DNA of 64,000 nucleotides, taken from NCBI GenBank assembly GCA_038503075.1, contig JBCAML010000001.1, positions 3,286,001 to 3,350,000 of the forward strand, given 5' to 3'. A program made the translations under genes and the position numbers. The DNA is from Gyromitra esculenta (Eukaryota; Ascomycota; Pezizomycetes; Pezizales; Discinaceae). The notes below the pieces were generated by a model. The model had not been told where the DNA came from. It did not search any database and saw only the letters and a program-made list of their open reading frames with translations. This document shows, in pieces, positions 1-11,565 of this stretch. Positions within the stretch are counted from its first letter, which is position 1; each line of letters begins with the position of its first letter.

Positions 1-1630
1 GAGATTCAGAGATATATTTTTCTGCTATAAACTCCTATTATATCCCTCCCGGAAGGCCCTCGCCGTTGGATGTCGTGATTGTGAGCTTCCTAATACCTAC
101 CAGTATTTAGCTGCTAGTACTCACGCTGTTCGGTTTGCTCTGCACTGGAGATTCAGGACCCAGAGTGGCAAATTTATGGAGATCCAAGATCACGGCCTTG
201 GAGTCTTGGTAGACTGTATATGTAGAGAGATTTTTCCTATGCCTTAGTTAGTCAGGCAATCGATACAATTCAACACTCACAATTGAAGCTATTCGAGTGA
301 CATACCATGACTTCGTCAATACCCAAACCAATAAACAAAAAACCACAGCGTCGATGTAATGCCTAGTTACAACGACATGTCATAAATACTCCCTGCTATC
401 AACTCTAGATCTCGCCACACATCGACCCTGGTATCAACAGGACAAATCCACCCGCGTCCTAGATGCTATGAGGAAGACAAAACCCCGAGCACGCTTTCCT
501 TCGATATCCCTCCAGACGCGAAGCTCGAGAGAGGTTAGTCTCAGACCTGACCTCCTTTAAGGATATCTGGATAGATCTCGAAACTCTCACCAAGGTCGTC
601 AGTTATCTTCAGCTCACTCAGACCGGCTACCCACCACAGTGGAGCAGCTGGTACCCCTTATCTCTCAGTGCGGCTTTGGGTGGATTATCCTGTTGTCTCA
701 GCCTCCTCTTCTGCTTTTCTATTACTTGCCTGATATTTAAATTGTATACTATCCTAGTTTGTGAAAGTTGCTTATCGCTGGATCGATGGTATGATCATTT
801 AGGTTGTTTTTCCTAGGCTTCGGTTTAAGTTTGGTCGATGCTTTTCATTTGTGTCCCCCTGGGTTATCCTAGGGCTAGGGATGCGACCAGTAAGTTTACA
901 TAGTTTACCATACTGTATCGTACCTGTAAATTACGGTAAATTACAATAATACAGTATAGAGCTAAAAGTGAGCACACCCTCTTTGATTTAAACACTTAAC
1001 TAAGCCTGATCCCCATATGCCAACACCCCTTCTAAGAGGCCTATCATGATGATGTTCACAATGTGAGTTCAGTGTGGTTACTGCGTCACCTGGCCAGTGC
1101 TAGATTTTACTGAGCCTAGTAGCACATGAACTTTGCAATACGTAATTTACGGTATTTAAGCTAATACGGTACCGTACGGTAAATTTACATACTTTACCGT
1201 ATTTTTGCATCCCTACCTAGGGCGTAGATGTTTACAGTCGGTGATCCTCTTTTTGACGCCATAACTTCTTGTTGCACGCGCAGTTTTTGTAGGTTAAGAC
1301 AAATAACTATGATAAGAAAAGAAAAGAAAAACCCCTGCCAACTCTGGATAACCCTCAGCAAGGAATTGCTTCGCATCTCAGAGATTCTAATTAGAGCCTA
1401 ACTATACAAAATCAACCGGAAGAAAGAAAAGTAGGCGGATACCCTTTGCCTCGTTGCGCATTAGCTAACTAAAAACCCCTAGTAATCACCTCATATATAT
1501 TCATCACATATCGTAATACATAAGATACGATTTTTCTTTTTCTTTTAGCCCAAACCCAACCAACGCCATCGCTCATCAAAAAAACAGCAATTACAAATCT
1601 CAAAAAATCAAATCAGACCCAAGTCCATTA
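1..1630. other. Non-coding spacer
   Basis: I found no reading frame with coding character in this left-edge spacer. Its only clear content is the hAT-type inverted-repeat element at 876-1215. The right end (about 1500-1630) is the 3' flank of the minus-strand SEC39 gene. The remainder is AT-rich unique-looking sequence in which I see nothing else. Confidence 0.7.
868..1223. mobile_element. Non-autonomous hAT-type MITE with 8-bp target duplication
   Basis: A 340-bp element (876-1215) begins TAGGGATGC and ends GCATCCCTA, its exact reverse complement. It is flanked on both sides by the perfect 8-bp direct repeat CCTAGGGC (868-875 and 1216-1223). An 8-bp duplication together with TAGGG-type ends is the signature of the hAT superfamily. 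Inside, both ends carry repeated TTACGGTA/TACCGTAA-type subterminal motifs (about 925-957 and 1141-1200), as hAT transposase binding sites often do. No transposase reading frame is present, so it would need an enzyme supplied from elsewhere. The intact duplication suggests a fairly young insertion. Confidence 0.85.
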
Positions 1631-4122
1631 TCACCGCCCAGGAACATTTGGCTGAGTTCCAAGAACCCATCCAAGCCCACTTGCCAATCCATGCGCCACC
1701 ATATCCCTCTTCCTTGTCCTCTGTTCCTCTGCTGCCTCACTTCCATGCTCACTTCCTGCCACCTCCCCTCTACCCACACCAAGCGGGAACGCACTTCCCC
1801 TAAGAGCTTGCGCAGCCCCTCTCGCAACTGCAAATAGTCCCATAGGCGCTTCGTCCTCCCTTCGTCTACTCCCTACTGCGTTAGTGCCCGTTCCGCCAGC
1901 ACCAGATTTCCACATCGCCGCATGTCGCTCCTCTTCCTCTTCGTCTTCTTTAAGTCCCAGCTGCAGTTCCTCCTCACATCTCCTCCATGTAGCAAGCACC
2001 TCGGTGAGCGCGTGCGGTGGACACACGCGGAGGGCTTGTGCGAGGAGTTCCATGCGCATCTCGACTGCTCTGAGCGCCTTCCCACCATGTGCGGTCGTAT
2101 CACCGACCAGCACAGCATACGGAGATCTATACCGTCCCGCCTGAAAACAAGTTCGCCAAATCACACCCTTCACGTCCTCCATATCTTCCGTGGACGACGC
2201 CATAGATACAAGACGGTTCATTGAGAAGCTGTACGCCGTCTCAAAGTCAGACTCCGAAAGTGCTGCCTCCACACACATGCCAAGGACACGGGCGTCGATT
2301 TGTCGACCACCATCAAAACCAGTGGTACCGAAGGTAAGGTCCTTGGCAATGGTGATGAGGGAATCGGCTTGCGTGTACGATTTATGGTTTGAGTCGAGGA
2401 GACGGGCAAGAAGAGAAGGAGGGTCAGAGTGTATTCGAATCTGGACGGGGAGTAGGGGAACACCAGGAGTGAGAGTCAAGGAGTAGTGAGAGAGTGCATG
2501 GGTTGCGTTAAGGAGGCGAAAGGCGCGTTCGAGGGCGGTGGATTTAGAGATATAAGGATAGAGTATTTGAAGACTAAAGAAATATAGCTCTTTGGATTAG
2601 ACTCCAAATAGCCAAAACCAAGTATGGAATAAACTTACGTGCTTAATGCATTCTTCATATTTCCTCTAGTCTTGTTTCCGTTACTCGCATTATCATAGAA
2701 TTCTTGGAAGGCATCTAGAACGCCATGCTCGACGTATTCTTTTCCCAGAACCCCATCACGCCCATTAACATAGATTTCCTTCACCAGACCAAACTTAGTC
2801 GCCGCCAACATTCCCGCGAGTAAAATCTTCTCAGCCTCCTCGGCAGACAGCTTTCCCAAGATCCCCGATGTAGTCCGTAACCACTTTACACCATCCCTAA
2901 TCTTTCTCCACTCCTCGTCAGATCTTTTAGTCCAGTTCGACCCACTTCTCACATGCCGCGCAAGCAGTGTTTTTTGATCATCGTGCGAGCCCTCCAACTT
3001 CACTCTCGCTGCTGCTGCCAAAGGCAACGACAAGATTTCAGCAGAGGTGATGAACAGATCTAGCAACTTTAGAGATTCTGCGTTCGGCGCAGTGAGCAGA
3101 TTGTCCTTATCCAGCAAGCCACCCAGCTTAACAGGCGCTTTGTACTCGCTTCCACCCCTGTTCACATCCCCATTTTTCACCAAACTCATAATCCTCCTCT
3201 GAATGGCGCGCATTCCCTCCCAAACACCATTTCCAATATCCTGATACATATAGCAACCTGCTATGGAGAAGCGAGCATACTGTTCTTCCAATGTTGCGTC
3301 CCCCGCCGGCCCGTTCCATTTCGTGACAATCTCCACAAAACCAGGCCAATCCCCTGATTCCACCTTCTTCCCTAGCCATGTCCAAACGATGCCCCAGCCG
3401 GCAGTGTCGTTATTTTTGAAACTTAGGTATGGAACTACCAAGATCTCTAAGTCCCGTACGACTTCATGGAGCCCGCAGTGTTTCAGGAGGATCTTGACCC
3501 CCACCTCCGCGCTCAAAGCCCCGAAAATCGCAAGGCCGCCAATGTACTCTTCTCCATCGTCGTCCTCCTCATCCCCATCCTCATACTGTTCCTGGGCGTA
3601 CTCATATACAAGCTTCGACAAAACCTCCACGGCGCCTGTAAGAAAGCTATCGATTTCTGGCAACTCCGTCCGGAGAGGTGTCAAGAGCTCTTTAACGATG
3701 CTGAGCGCGCCCGTTTCCGCGTCAATGTTGCGTGAGCGCTGGAATAAGTAGGAAGCTACGTCCCCCTGTTTGTTTGCACCCTCTTTGAACGGAATGGAGG
3801 GGAGCTTGTCGACTTTTCGTCGTGCAGTTTTTTCGGAGAGATTAGCGATTGATGATGACGTCGGTAGTTCAATGGCATCCCCAGAATCGTCCAAGAGCGT
3901 GCCACCGGACAGGATAGCTCTAAGCAGCGGTGTGTAGAGACTCGGGTCGGTGGTCTCTGGAAGACACAGGAGTACGCGCAAGAGTACATGATCGCGAAGC
4001 GTCGAGTTGTGTGATGCGACGAGGGAGCGCAGAGACTTGAGGTCGGCAAAGGCGGCGAAATGGGCGGCAAGGAGCGTAGCCTTTGCGGGGGACAGATCGG
4101 CGACGCGGGTAGACGTCGCCAT
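1631..4122 (-). CDS. SEC39: Sec39-domain protein (ER Dsl1/NRZ tethering complex)
   Basis: Predicted 808-residue protein in two exons: 4122-2639 and 2573-1631. The 65-nt intron (2638-2574) has donor GTAAGT and acceptor TTTAG, and splicing joins AGC-AC to T so the frame continues in LQILYPYISKSTALERAF. The N terminus (DLSPAKATLLAAHFAAFADL) and the all-helical body look like fungal Sec39. Sec39 is the peripheral ER protein that joins Dsl1 and Tip20 in the complex capturing Golgi-derived COPI vesicles; the metazoan relative is NBAS/NAG. The C-terminal part carries an acidic run (EDEEEEE) and a Gly/Ala-rich tail. No membrane segment or signal peptide is seen, as expected. Assignment rests on recognition of the N-terminal motif and overall helical character, not on a search. 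Confidence 0.8.
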
Positions 4123-5349
4123 GATGTTTCTTTGGTGTAGGGAAGCCAGAGGATATCTGTAGCAGGGGACGAACAGTTAGTGAGGGAGAGAGGTGAGTTG
4201 GGGGGGCGTTGAACGTGGCCAAAAGAGAGGCCCTGTTCGAGAACCTTGGCACACATCGTCGCAGCCAGTCCAGAATCCAATGCTCCAAATACCAGAATCC
4301 CATCCCATCCCATCCCATCACCATCACCACCATCTGGCGAGGTTACATTTATCTGTACGTATCGTGTAGAAGAGCCCCATCCACCCCTTCAACCTTCAAC
4401 CAGTGTGTCCTTCCAGGCTGTATCTCTATGCTTCTATAGGATACTCACCATCCCAGACATCTTTCCCTACCATTTCCTGTCAATCAACCCACATCTACCT
4501 ACATGTACATGATACTGTAGCCATATATCTATACATGTGCTATCCATGGCAAAATTAGAGTGTGCGGACCCTCATAGTAAGGTAGATGGCACGAGTGAGA
4601 TATTGTGCTTCACAATCTTCAACTACCTACATGTAGCAACAGCAACCAATCGTTCCCCAACAGCCTAAAGATAAAAACAAACAAGATAATACTTTCAGAT
4701 CCCTTGAACCTCAATAATAAAAAACTCAAATCAAACCCTAGGAAATATGCGGAAATCTCTAGAGATAGCTCAGTCGTTAACTCCTTCGTAATCTATCTTC
4801 ATTCTAGATAGATCACTTAACGAGCGTCCGGAATATAAAATCATAAAAAGTACATCATGGGCAACCAACGGGTGTTGAGTCTTCGATAAATACATAATCC
4901 AGAAAACGAAAAATAACACATTAAGAAAGCCCCAACATAAAGAATGGAATATAACATAATATATATATAAAGAACGCCAGAGCCAGAAACCCAGAATGAA
5001 CGTCCTCGTCATGATAAAGATCAAAAGAAAAGAAAGAAAGAATACCCTCAACCCTCAAACCCCCCATACACACTCAACTTCCCCTAAGTCCAACAACCCC
5101 ATTTCCCAATGCCCCTTGAATGCCCAGAAAAGAAAAGAGAGAAAACGAATATAAATGTCTGTAAACGATGAATACCTCCCCAAAATGCTATGCAATGGTG
5201 ATGTAAAAAGCAGCGAAAAAAATATCCATACGCACGCACGCATCACGTGAAACCACCAAATACAAGCCCTCCCACCCAACCAGTGTCCATCAGCCTCTCT
5301 GTTGGGCTTTGATTATTGCCGAAAAGCAGTTACCCCTCTTGAACCTACC
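4123..5349. other. Intergenic spacer
   Basis: This is the shared upstream/downstream region between SEC39 (which starts at 4122, minus) and the end of the RING gene (5350, minus). It includes the SEC39 promoter, short CATCC/CCATCA runs near 4296-4335, and two TACATGTA palindromes (4500-4507 and 4628-4635). No coding signal was found. Confidence 0.6.
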
Positions 5350-7505
5350 TTACCGATGCCCAATCAGCTGGATCGGATCATCCTCGTCGTCATCATCTTC
5401 TTCCTCTTCTTCCTCGTCACTCGCTTTAACGAACTCCTCCCCCTCCGTCTCATTATCCGAAAACCCTTCACTTCCCTCTTCCTCCGTCTCCCACCCATCA
5501 TCGAATATCAAATCCCCATCTCCACGGGTGGTTTCCAACGCAGCCGCAATCTCAATTGCCTCCTCTGCCGCTGCAAGCGCCCGAGCTGCATCACGCAGCG
5601 TTCTTTCCCCGTTAGCAGCTCCTGCCTCGGTCCGCGCCAAACGTGGGGGTGAATTGAGTGGCTGACCAATGAGCGAATTCGAAGATGTTGTTCTTATTGG
5701 CCCAGGTGGTACCGCTGGTGAGGTAGTGCTATTTCCTGCACCGTCTACACCATCTTCGGGTCGGAGTATTCGAACCTGACTAGTGTTATACGATTTGCAG
5801 TTCTCGCACTTAAGCCCTAAAAAGTGGAAAGGAACATTGTCCTTCGCCGAGCAATCATTGCAGGTAATGAGACATCTCCACCTATCGTAGGGTGCAGGGA
5901 GTGGTTGCGCCTCGATCTCGGCATCCAGGGCGCGGAATTGGCTCTCCATATTTATGATCGTCCGCGCACACGTGGGGCAACGATACGAATTCTTCATGTG
6001 TTCGTAGTAGCACTTATGATGAATTGAGTGACCACAGCTCTTTAATGTGAAGGTTAGCTTGACTTTATCTTAAAAACTGCACGTGAATCAAAAAAAGACG
6101 GGGCAGCACACCATGAAAACTACAGTCAAGGTGGATGTGAACATGTATTCCCCACATATTGGGCAATCGCACTCCGTGGAACGTTCTATACATCTGTGTG
6201 ATCCCTCCAAAGCGATGGACATGCATACTCCACATTTCTAGTTCTCGTGTTAATTTTGTCTAAAACAATCAAACAATCGGCATTTACAGGATTGGAGACC
6301 TTGCAATGGAAAAAATCTTTCCCGAGCCCTTGGCCGATTCGACATATTCCGCAATCGTTACAATGATATATGGCTTTTCGCAGGTCATTGTCCCACAACT
6401 TACACTGTTATACCAATCCTTTGTCAGTAACTATCGTACCATCCCAGAAACACGCCCCAAGTTTTAAAAAGTGTATAAATTTTTTTGGACGAACAAAAAA
6501 GCTGATAAGTCGATATACAATCAGGATACAAACCTTGTCACAATAATATTTAGCACTTCTTATACCGCAATATCGGCAGTCTTGTCCTACAGGTTGAGCC
6601 CGTGCACAATGCATGCAAAGCATATTCTTGGTCTCCCTCCTAACCAGCGCGTGATCTTCATTCTCGTCATGGCAAAACCTGCACGTGTGCCACTTCTCGC
6701 ATGTCGAACATTGCAGCTTTACACCACGCCTATAATGCGGACAACCGAGCTCCCGGGTCGATGTTTCTGAAGATGGATTTGGTCCTGTGTAATAGGTTTT
6801 TACGATATCTCGAGGTGAAAGTTTGTACGGATTATCCCGTTTCGGTACGTGAAGATCTTCAGAGATAGCCAAATATCTACTCGACAATGGTGGAGAACCA
6901 GGATCGACTATATCCCCGGACAAACGCGAGGCGTTGTATTTCTCCAACATCAGAAGATGCATCCGTGTAGCCCTTTCCCGTTCCGAGACATTGAGCTTCG
7001 AGATTTCGACGAGTTTTTGGCGCAAGATTTTCTGACCGTCATCCTCGGGAAGAACAGAGGATTTCGTAGGGATCGGCTGTCCCGAGGGCAAATTACTCGC
7101 GCGGGATTGATTCGGAGTTGTTGTGGGGCCCTCCGGGGGAGACATTGATGGTGGTGGTGATGTTAAGGTCGAGCTCTCGCCATTCTCGGGCTGCTCGGGC
7201 ATCTGTGGTCGTAAGCCTGATGGTGGGTCTATAATTATTAATGTCTGTTCAGAAACACCATCTTCCGAATCTACATCAGAGGACTCGAAAACCGGAGCCA
7301 GGAAGTGGGGTGAGTGAGGTGAATGAGGCGAATGAGGTGGTGTTGTGATGGTTGTTTCCGCGGTGGTTGATTCATGATCGTCATCTGACAGGGTGGCGAC
7401 AGGAGGTGTAGGACGGTCCTCGGCAGTGGAAGACTGGGACCATCGACGAGCCCGTTCAACAACAGGACCAAGCACGGACTGGAGGCGGATAGCATAGGTG
7501 GTCAT
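5350..7505 (-). CDS. CHY/CTCHY zinc-finger RING-type E3 ubiquitin ligase (PIRH2-like)
   Basis: A 630-residue protein from four exons: 7505-6534, 6404-6300, 6237-6112 and 6039-5350. Residues 1-230 are disordered, with an HSP repeat near residue 60. Then come a CHY zinc finger (CPHYRRGVKLQCSTC onward to KYYCDK, exon 1 end), the CTCHY finger (CNDCGICRIG, then CKKCGVCM across exons 2-3), and a RING finger (CPICGEYMF...CGHSIHHKCYYEH...CPTC). A C-terminal zinc ribbon (CNDC...CENC) is followed by a strongly acidic tail. This order matches the RCHY1/PIRH2 family of E3 ligases, including plant BTS-type relatives. All zinc-ligand Cys/His pairs I looked for are present. Exon 4 uses an AAAG acceptor, because the alternative AG 2 nt later would run into a stop. 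Reading frames upstream of 7505 lack an ATG; ATG 7505 is the first in frame. Confidence 0.85.
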
Positions 7506-9940
7506 CGCTATCGGTTCTGTTGCTGGACAGCAAACTCTGTGTATCGGTGGGATAAGATGACCCGAGATGGGGAGGTGAGTCCCCAAACAAACGAGAACGA
7601 GGACAGGCAGGCAGTCCAATCAGCCAATCAGCCAATCAACAACTCAGCGACCAAAGCTGAAACAAAGCGATGCTGAAGACGAGGGAGGGGAGGGGAAGGG
7701 GAAGGGGAAGAGTATAATAACAACGTTAACGTAGCTAGGTACTCTATTACCAAGCGAAGCCGTAGTGGTTATAGAGTAGATTAGAATGGCGATGATATTG
7801 TAATCAGCGAGTGACGATGAGCACACGAGAGGAACACAACAAGAGCGGAAAAAGCAGCACGGACCAGACAGAGCACATATTATTATTTCGAGGAACTGAG
7901 GGTTATTGAGTTGAACATCTTTAATCATCCCACACCCCGTTTCCGGAGAACCAATAGCTAGAGTACATCGGTGCAGCCAACCCCAAGCAAGAGCTGGCCA
8001 GGGACGGATGGACGGAGCTGGAAGCCACCCCCAGGAGGTACATGTAGTTAGGCATTCTACTCTACTCTACCCTACCCTAGAGTACATGCGTAAATGCTGC
8101 CCGCAAACCCCCCCCAGCACGGAGAGAGATTCCGGCGGCTTGCGTAACAACCCACATCGCTCACAAATTCTCACCCACTATCACCAATTTTGCTCCTCTC
8201 CTCCCAACTACAATATTTACAGTAGCTACATGTACGTAGCTACGTACTTTAGTATAGAGTACATACCTCCCCCTATCTAGGCGGCCTTATACTCAACTTG
8301 CCGTAACTTGAAATTTAAGCGGGCAAAAACGGAACTATTGCCGCCCTCGGCCCACCTTGGACGCTGACTAACCATCAAACAGCACTAGGCCACTGATTCC
8401 CACACCTAGAGTAGAGCACTTCGGAGCCACTATTTTCGCCCCACTAACGTTGTTTGCAGCACGACCTGAACCGTCCTTCGTTCTCCCATTCCCAACAAAA
8501 CATCACTGCATGTAACTTCCTGCTCACCACAACAAGTTGAAACACGGTATTAATAGAAACCTCTATTTGGCGCAGATCATTGATGGGAGAGTATCTGTCT
8601 GTTCCAGGATGCTACGAAAACAAGAAAGTAGTGTTTTATTCTTCCTCTAACAGCTCCCGACGATAGAAGAAAGAAATAGCCTTCGTCACCTCCGTTGGTT
8701 GCTTCTGTCTCAACCACCTTGTCTCCTGCGGGTCTTGACCCACCCATTTTATACTTTTAGTTCATGTGTTTTAGGTTGTCGTGGTGTGTCCCACACAGTC
8801 GAAGAACGAGAAGGCTACATGTGTTACACACACATACGGTAGATGTAACAAAAGCTTCGAATTATTGAGAGCATGGAGCCTAGGTTGCGGTAATAATGGG
8901 CACATGCAACAAGCCGGGAACATTACCACGCACACCACGAAGATATCAAGCCGTATATATAGTTTTGCCAACTTCCCCCCTTAAGTCTCGCTTATTATAT
9001 GTAATTACAGGTACTAGGTAGAGAGTAAAGACCCAGGACTATATGTGCGTATATCTAGCGAACCTAAAAATAAAAATAGAACCAGTCAGTGACCTTCAGG
9101 TGAACGGTATGCCCCGCCCCTCGTGCGAAAGTTAGAGATCTATTCTCTGCAATAAGAGCACATAGCATGGCCACCAACATTCTAAACGGTGCTTTTGTAC
9201 ACAGGCGTAAGCGCTCGAACGTTGGACTCAAGGTTACTGCTGATATTTATGTCTTGCTTACACCTATGAATGAGCTCTTTCCTTTATCGATAGCACATAG
9301 CAAGTGGGAGCTAAACCCAAAACGCGCTGATGCACGGCAGCAATCCAAAAAAAACACCCCCTCCGTTACCTTCCGCGTGGCGGAACCGGAGCGCCAGTTC
9401 CGACCTCCATGCTTCCTCAAGTGATATGGATTACACGCAATAGTTAAAGATGATGAACTGATACCTTTATTGCCTTAGTTTCAGGAAGTATTTTTGTTGA
9501 ATTGGTATCGAGTGATACTATGTGACTAATGCAACAAATCACGTGACTATGGTCTCTGCATGGGTGAAGCTCGAGTTACCTACAGATACCTGTGTGTGTG
9601 TTTTAAAAAATACAACAAATAGTTAGCATATGTAGATTGCTGCTTAATGATGCCCGTGATGCTTTATTTCCAGACATAATTCGTCACATGATATCCTATG
9701 TTATCCCGGGGTTACCACCATCGCCCAATCGATACATGTACTTTAGGCACCAATCCTCGCCCTCACCGAGCCTCGCTCAGATGATGAGATTACTTCCAAA
9801 AAATGGGGATTATGAAAGACTCGCTAGCAAATGCGCGCATGTAATAATTTGGCTCGGATATACCGTAAAACTCAGGGACAAGCCGCGTGGCAGTTAGAAA
9901 TATGTTGGTTCTATTATTGCGATATCAGAGATAAAGTATG
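7506..9940. other. Intergenic spacer
   Basis: This region holds the promoter side of the RING gene (7506-8000, with purine-rich GGGAAGGGGAAG runs near 7681-7710) followed by unique AT-rich DNA. TACATGTA palindromes lie at 8039, 8227 and 9733. Short open frames at 9167-9424 and 9637-9897 show no recognisable domain and I do not call them. Confidence 0.55.
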
Positions 9941-9942
9941 TA

Positions 9943-10023
9943 CAGTCGTGTAAGAGAAATCTTGACACCCCAGTGGCCGTCTCGCTAGTTAGGTGGGGTG
10001 TCAAGACTTTTCTTATACGGCTG
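9943..10023. mobile_element. 81-bp TA-flanked inverted-repeat element (mini-MITE)
   Basis: The 29-nt ends CAGTCGTGTAAGAGAAATCT... (9943-9971) and the opposite arm (9995-10023) are reverse complements at 25 of 29 positions and are separated by only 23 nt. TA dinucleotides flank both sides (9941-9942 and 10024-10025). A TA target plus ends starting CAG(T/C)CGT resembles fungal Tc1/mariner-type termini. There is no coding capacity. The right TA is shared with the next element. Confidence 0.75.
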
Positions 10024-10025
10024 TA

Positions 10026-10260
10026 CTACGGATACCAGGGTAAGTCTGTGGACAAGTGGCGGTGCGAGTAAGAGATGTTAACTTTCTACACCTCCATAAC
10101 TCCCTGAGAGATCTGATAAAGGCCCTAATGAACCAAGAGTGCTATGTATTAAGTATTAAAGAAAATTAGCTCACAAAAGGATGAAATCCGAATGAGCTTG
10201 AGTCACTTAGGAAAAGAGCTGCACCGCCACCTGTCAACAGACTTACCCTGGTATCCGTAG
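10026..10260. mobile_element. 235-bp TA-flanked MITE, copy 1
   Basis: Terminal inverted repeats of 40 nt (10026-10065 and 10221-10260, starting CTACGGATACCAGGG) match at 38 of 40 positions. TA flanks both sides (10024-10025 and 10261-10262). The interior contains the motif GTGCGAGTAAGAGATGT just inside the left arm and GAGCTTGAGT near the right arm. Both recur in the copy at 28624-28857, so this is a dispersed family. The structure fits a non-autonomous Tc1/mariner-type element. Confidence 0.85.
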
Positions 10261-10313
10261 TACATCAAAATATTAATCAGGGTTTTCGCTACACCAATCA
10301 TTTATAATACGTA

Positions 10314-10564
10314 CAGTTGCGTCCAACAAGTTCATGCACTTTTTGAAGTACTGTAGCGCACCGAGGTGATACCAAATCTTCAAAAAAAAAAGTAGAATTA
10401 TATTTCAGTCCCATTGTTAAGTAAATAAGTTGTAGATGTGTTTAGTTATCTCATAATTTCTTTTCTATTGGATAACAAATACTTTGGTTGTGCTTAGTCT
10501 ATTTTCCTTGAGTCTATTGCATCGTGGTACTTCAAAAAGCGCATCGACCTGTTGGACGCAACTG
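10314..10564. mobile_element. 251-bp TA-flanked MITE
   Basis: The ends CAGTTGCGTCCAACA... (10314-10351) and the inverse arm (10527-10564) match at 34 of 38 positions, including the inner block CTTTTTGAAGTAC. TA flanks both sides (10312-10313 and 10565-10566). It carries no ORF of its own. The right TA is shared with the following element. The termini differ from the 235-bp element, so this is a different family, probably also mariner-like. Confidence 0.8.
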
Positions 10565-10566
10565 TA

Positions 10567-10934
10567 CCAAGGGGTGCGGGAAAGTGATGCACACTCCAGC
10601 TGAGCAATGCCCAAATAACACCAAAATACCCCATTTTGTCCAAACACAAAACCCAATACAAGTGAATCTTTTAGTGACAGGCTTCATTGGCCATCCTGTA
10701 AAATGGAATATCTCGTTTTACCCCGTGAAAAATGCACATCAAGGAGAACATGAAGTCACCAATTTTCAACCAAGAGGCCTCATAATGATAAGTGGAAACA
10801 ATACCTATTTCGCTTTTTCTTACTTGGCTTTTATTCTATGCAGTCTAATCTTTCATCTCAGTTTTTTTCATACTGTCTAGGTGAGTGATTGTTGAGAATC
10901 GAGGAAATGTGCATCACTTTCCCACACCCCTTGG
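10567..10934. mobile_element. 368-bp TA-flanked MITE
   Basis: The ends CCAAGGGGTGCGGGAAAGTG... (10567-10592) and the inverse arm (10909-10934) match at 25 of 26 positions. TA flanks both sides (10565-10566 and 10935-10936). An open frame crosses the left end (10524-10880) but starts in the neighbouring element and has no recognisable domain. I read the whole as a non-autonomous element abutting the 251-bp one. Confidence 0.75.
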
Positions 10935-10936
10935 TA

Positions 10937-11565
10937 CAAGCAAAAGGTGATTTATACATACATCAAGATCGCTTTGCGTACCTGATTCTCTAATCTAAAT
11001 TGTAGGGATTTTGGCTATAGCAGTCATATCTAGTTTATTGCAACTACCACGAATGAACCTGAACTAGAATGCGTCTTTCGTAGGAAAGATATTCGGTTTC
11101 GAGATATCTTCTTGTCGATGGGTCCATTGTTCAACGGAAAAATTATCTATGTTATAAATAGTAATACATATTTAAGCGAGGGATATATGTAGCGACGCTG
11201 TCATGATAATCAACATTTTGAGCAGCGTTCAAGAAAGAGAACGAAGAAAATATACATCAAGAATCGAAAAAAGCCTGTAGAAAAGAATCACAGACAGAAT
11301 AGAAGCAAAAAGTAAAAGAAAGGCCCAAGACAATTGGCCACGAATACGCCGAAGCCCCCGTTTTTAGTTCCAACCCCCACCAAGCCATTGCAAAGTTAAA
11401 AAAAACCCCCACCCCCCAAAAAAGCAATACCATTTCTTCGCTAATGAATGAAGCCCAAGGAACAAGTAATGTCGCAGGCCATTTATAATTAACCCCCCAG
11501 CTTCGAAGCGAGAGAACCAAAGGCATAACGCGAAGACCCCCCGGGGGCTAGAAGGATATATTTAT
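10937..11565. other. Spacer between MITE nest and poly-Ser gene
   Basis: This is AT-rich sequence with no coding signal, followed by A-rich and C-rich runs around 11390-11420. The right part is the 3' flank of the minus-strand gene ending at 11566. I see nothing else here. Confidence 0.5.

Noticed and set aside
4765..4812. TAGCTCAGTCGTTAA resembling a tRNA A box
   Set aside because: The GG of the D-loop is missing, no TTCGANYCC-type B box follows at the right distance and no acceptor stem can be formed.
9637..9897. 86-codon open frame left of the MITE nest
   Set aside because: No domain, no splice extension, ordinary composition; length is compatible with chance.
10524..10880. 118-codon open frame inside the MITE nest
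   Set aside because: It starts in one element and ends in the next, with no similarity to a transposase motif that I recognise.
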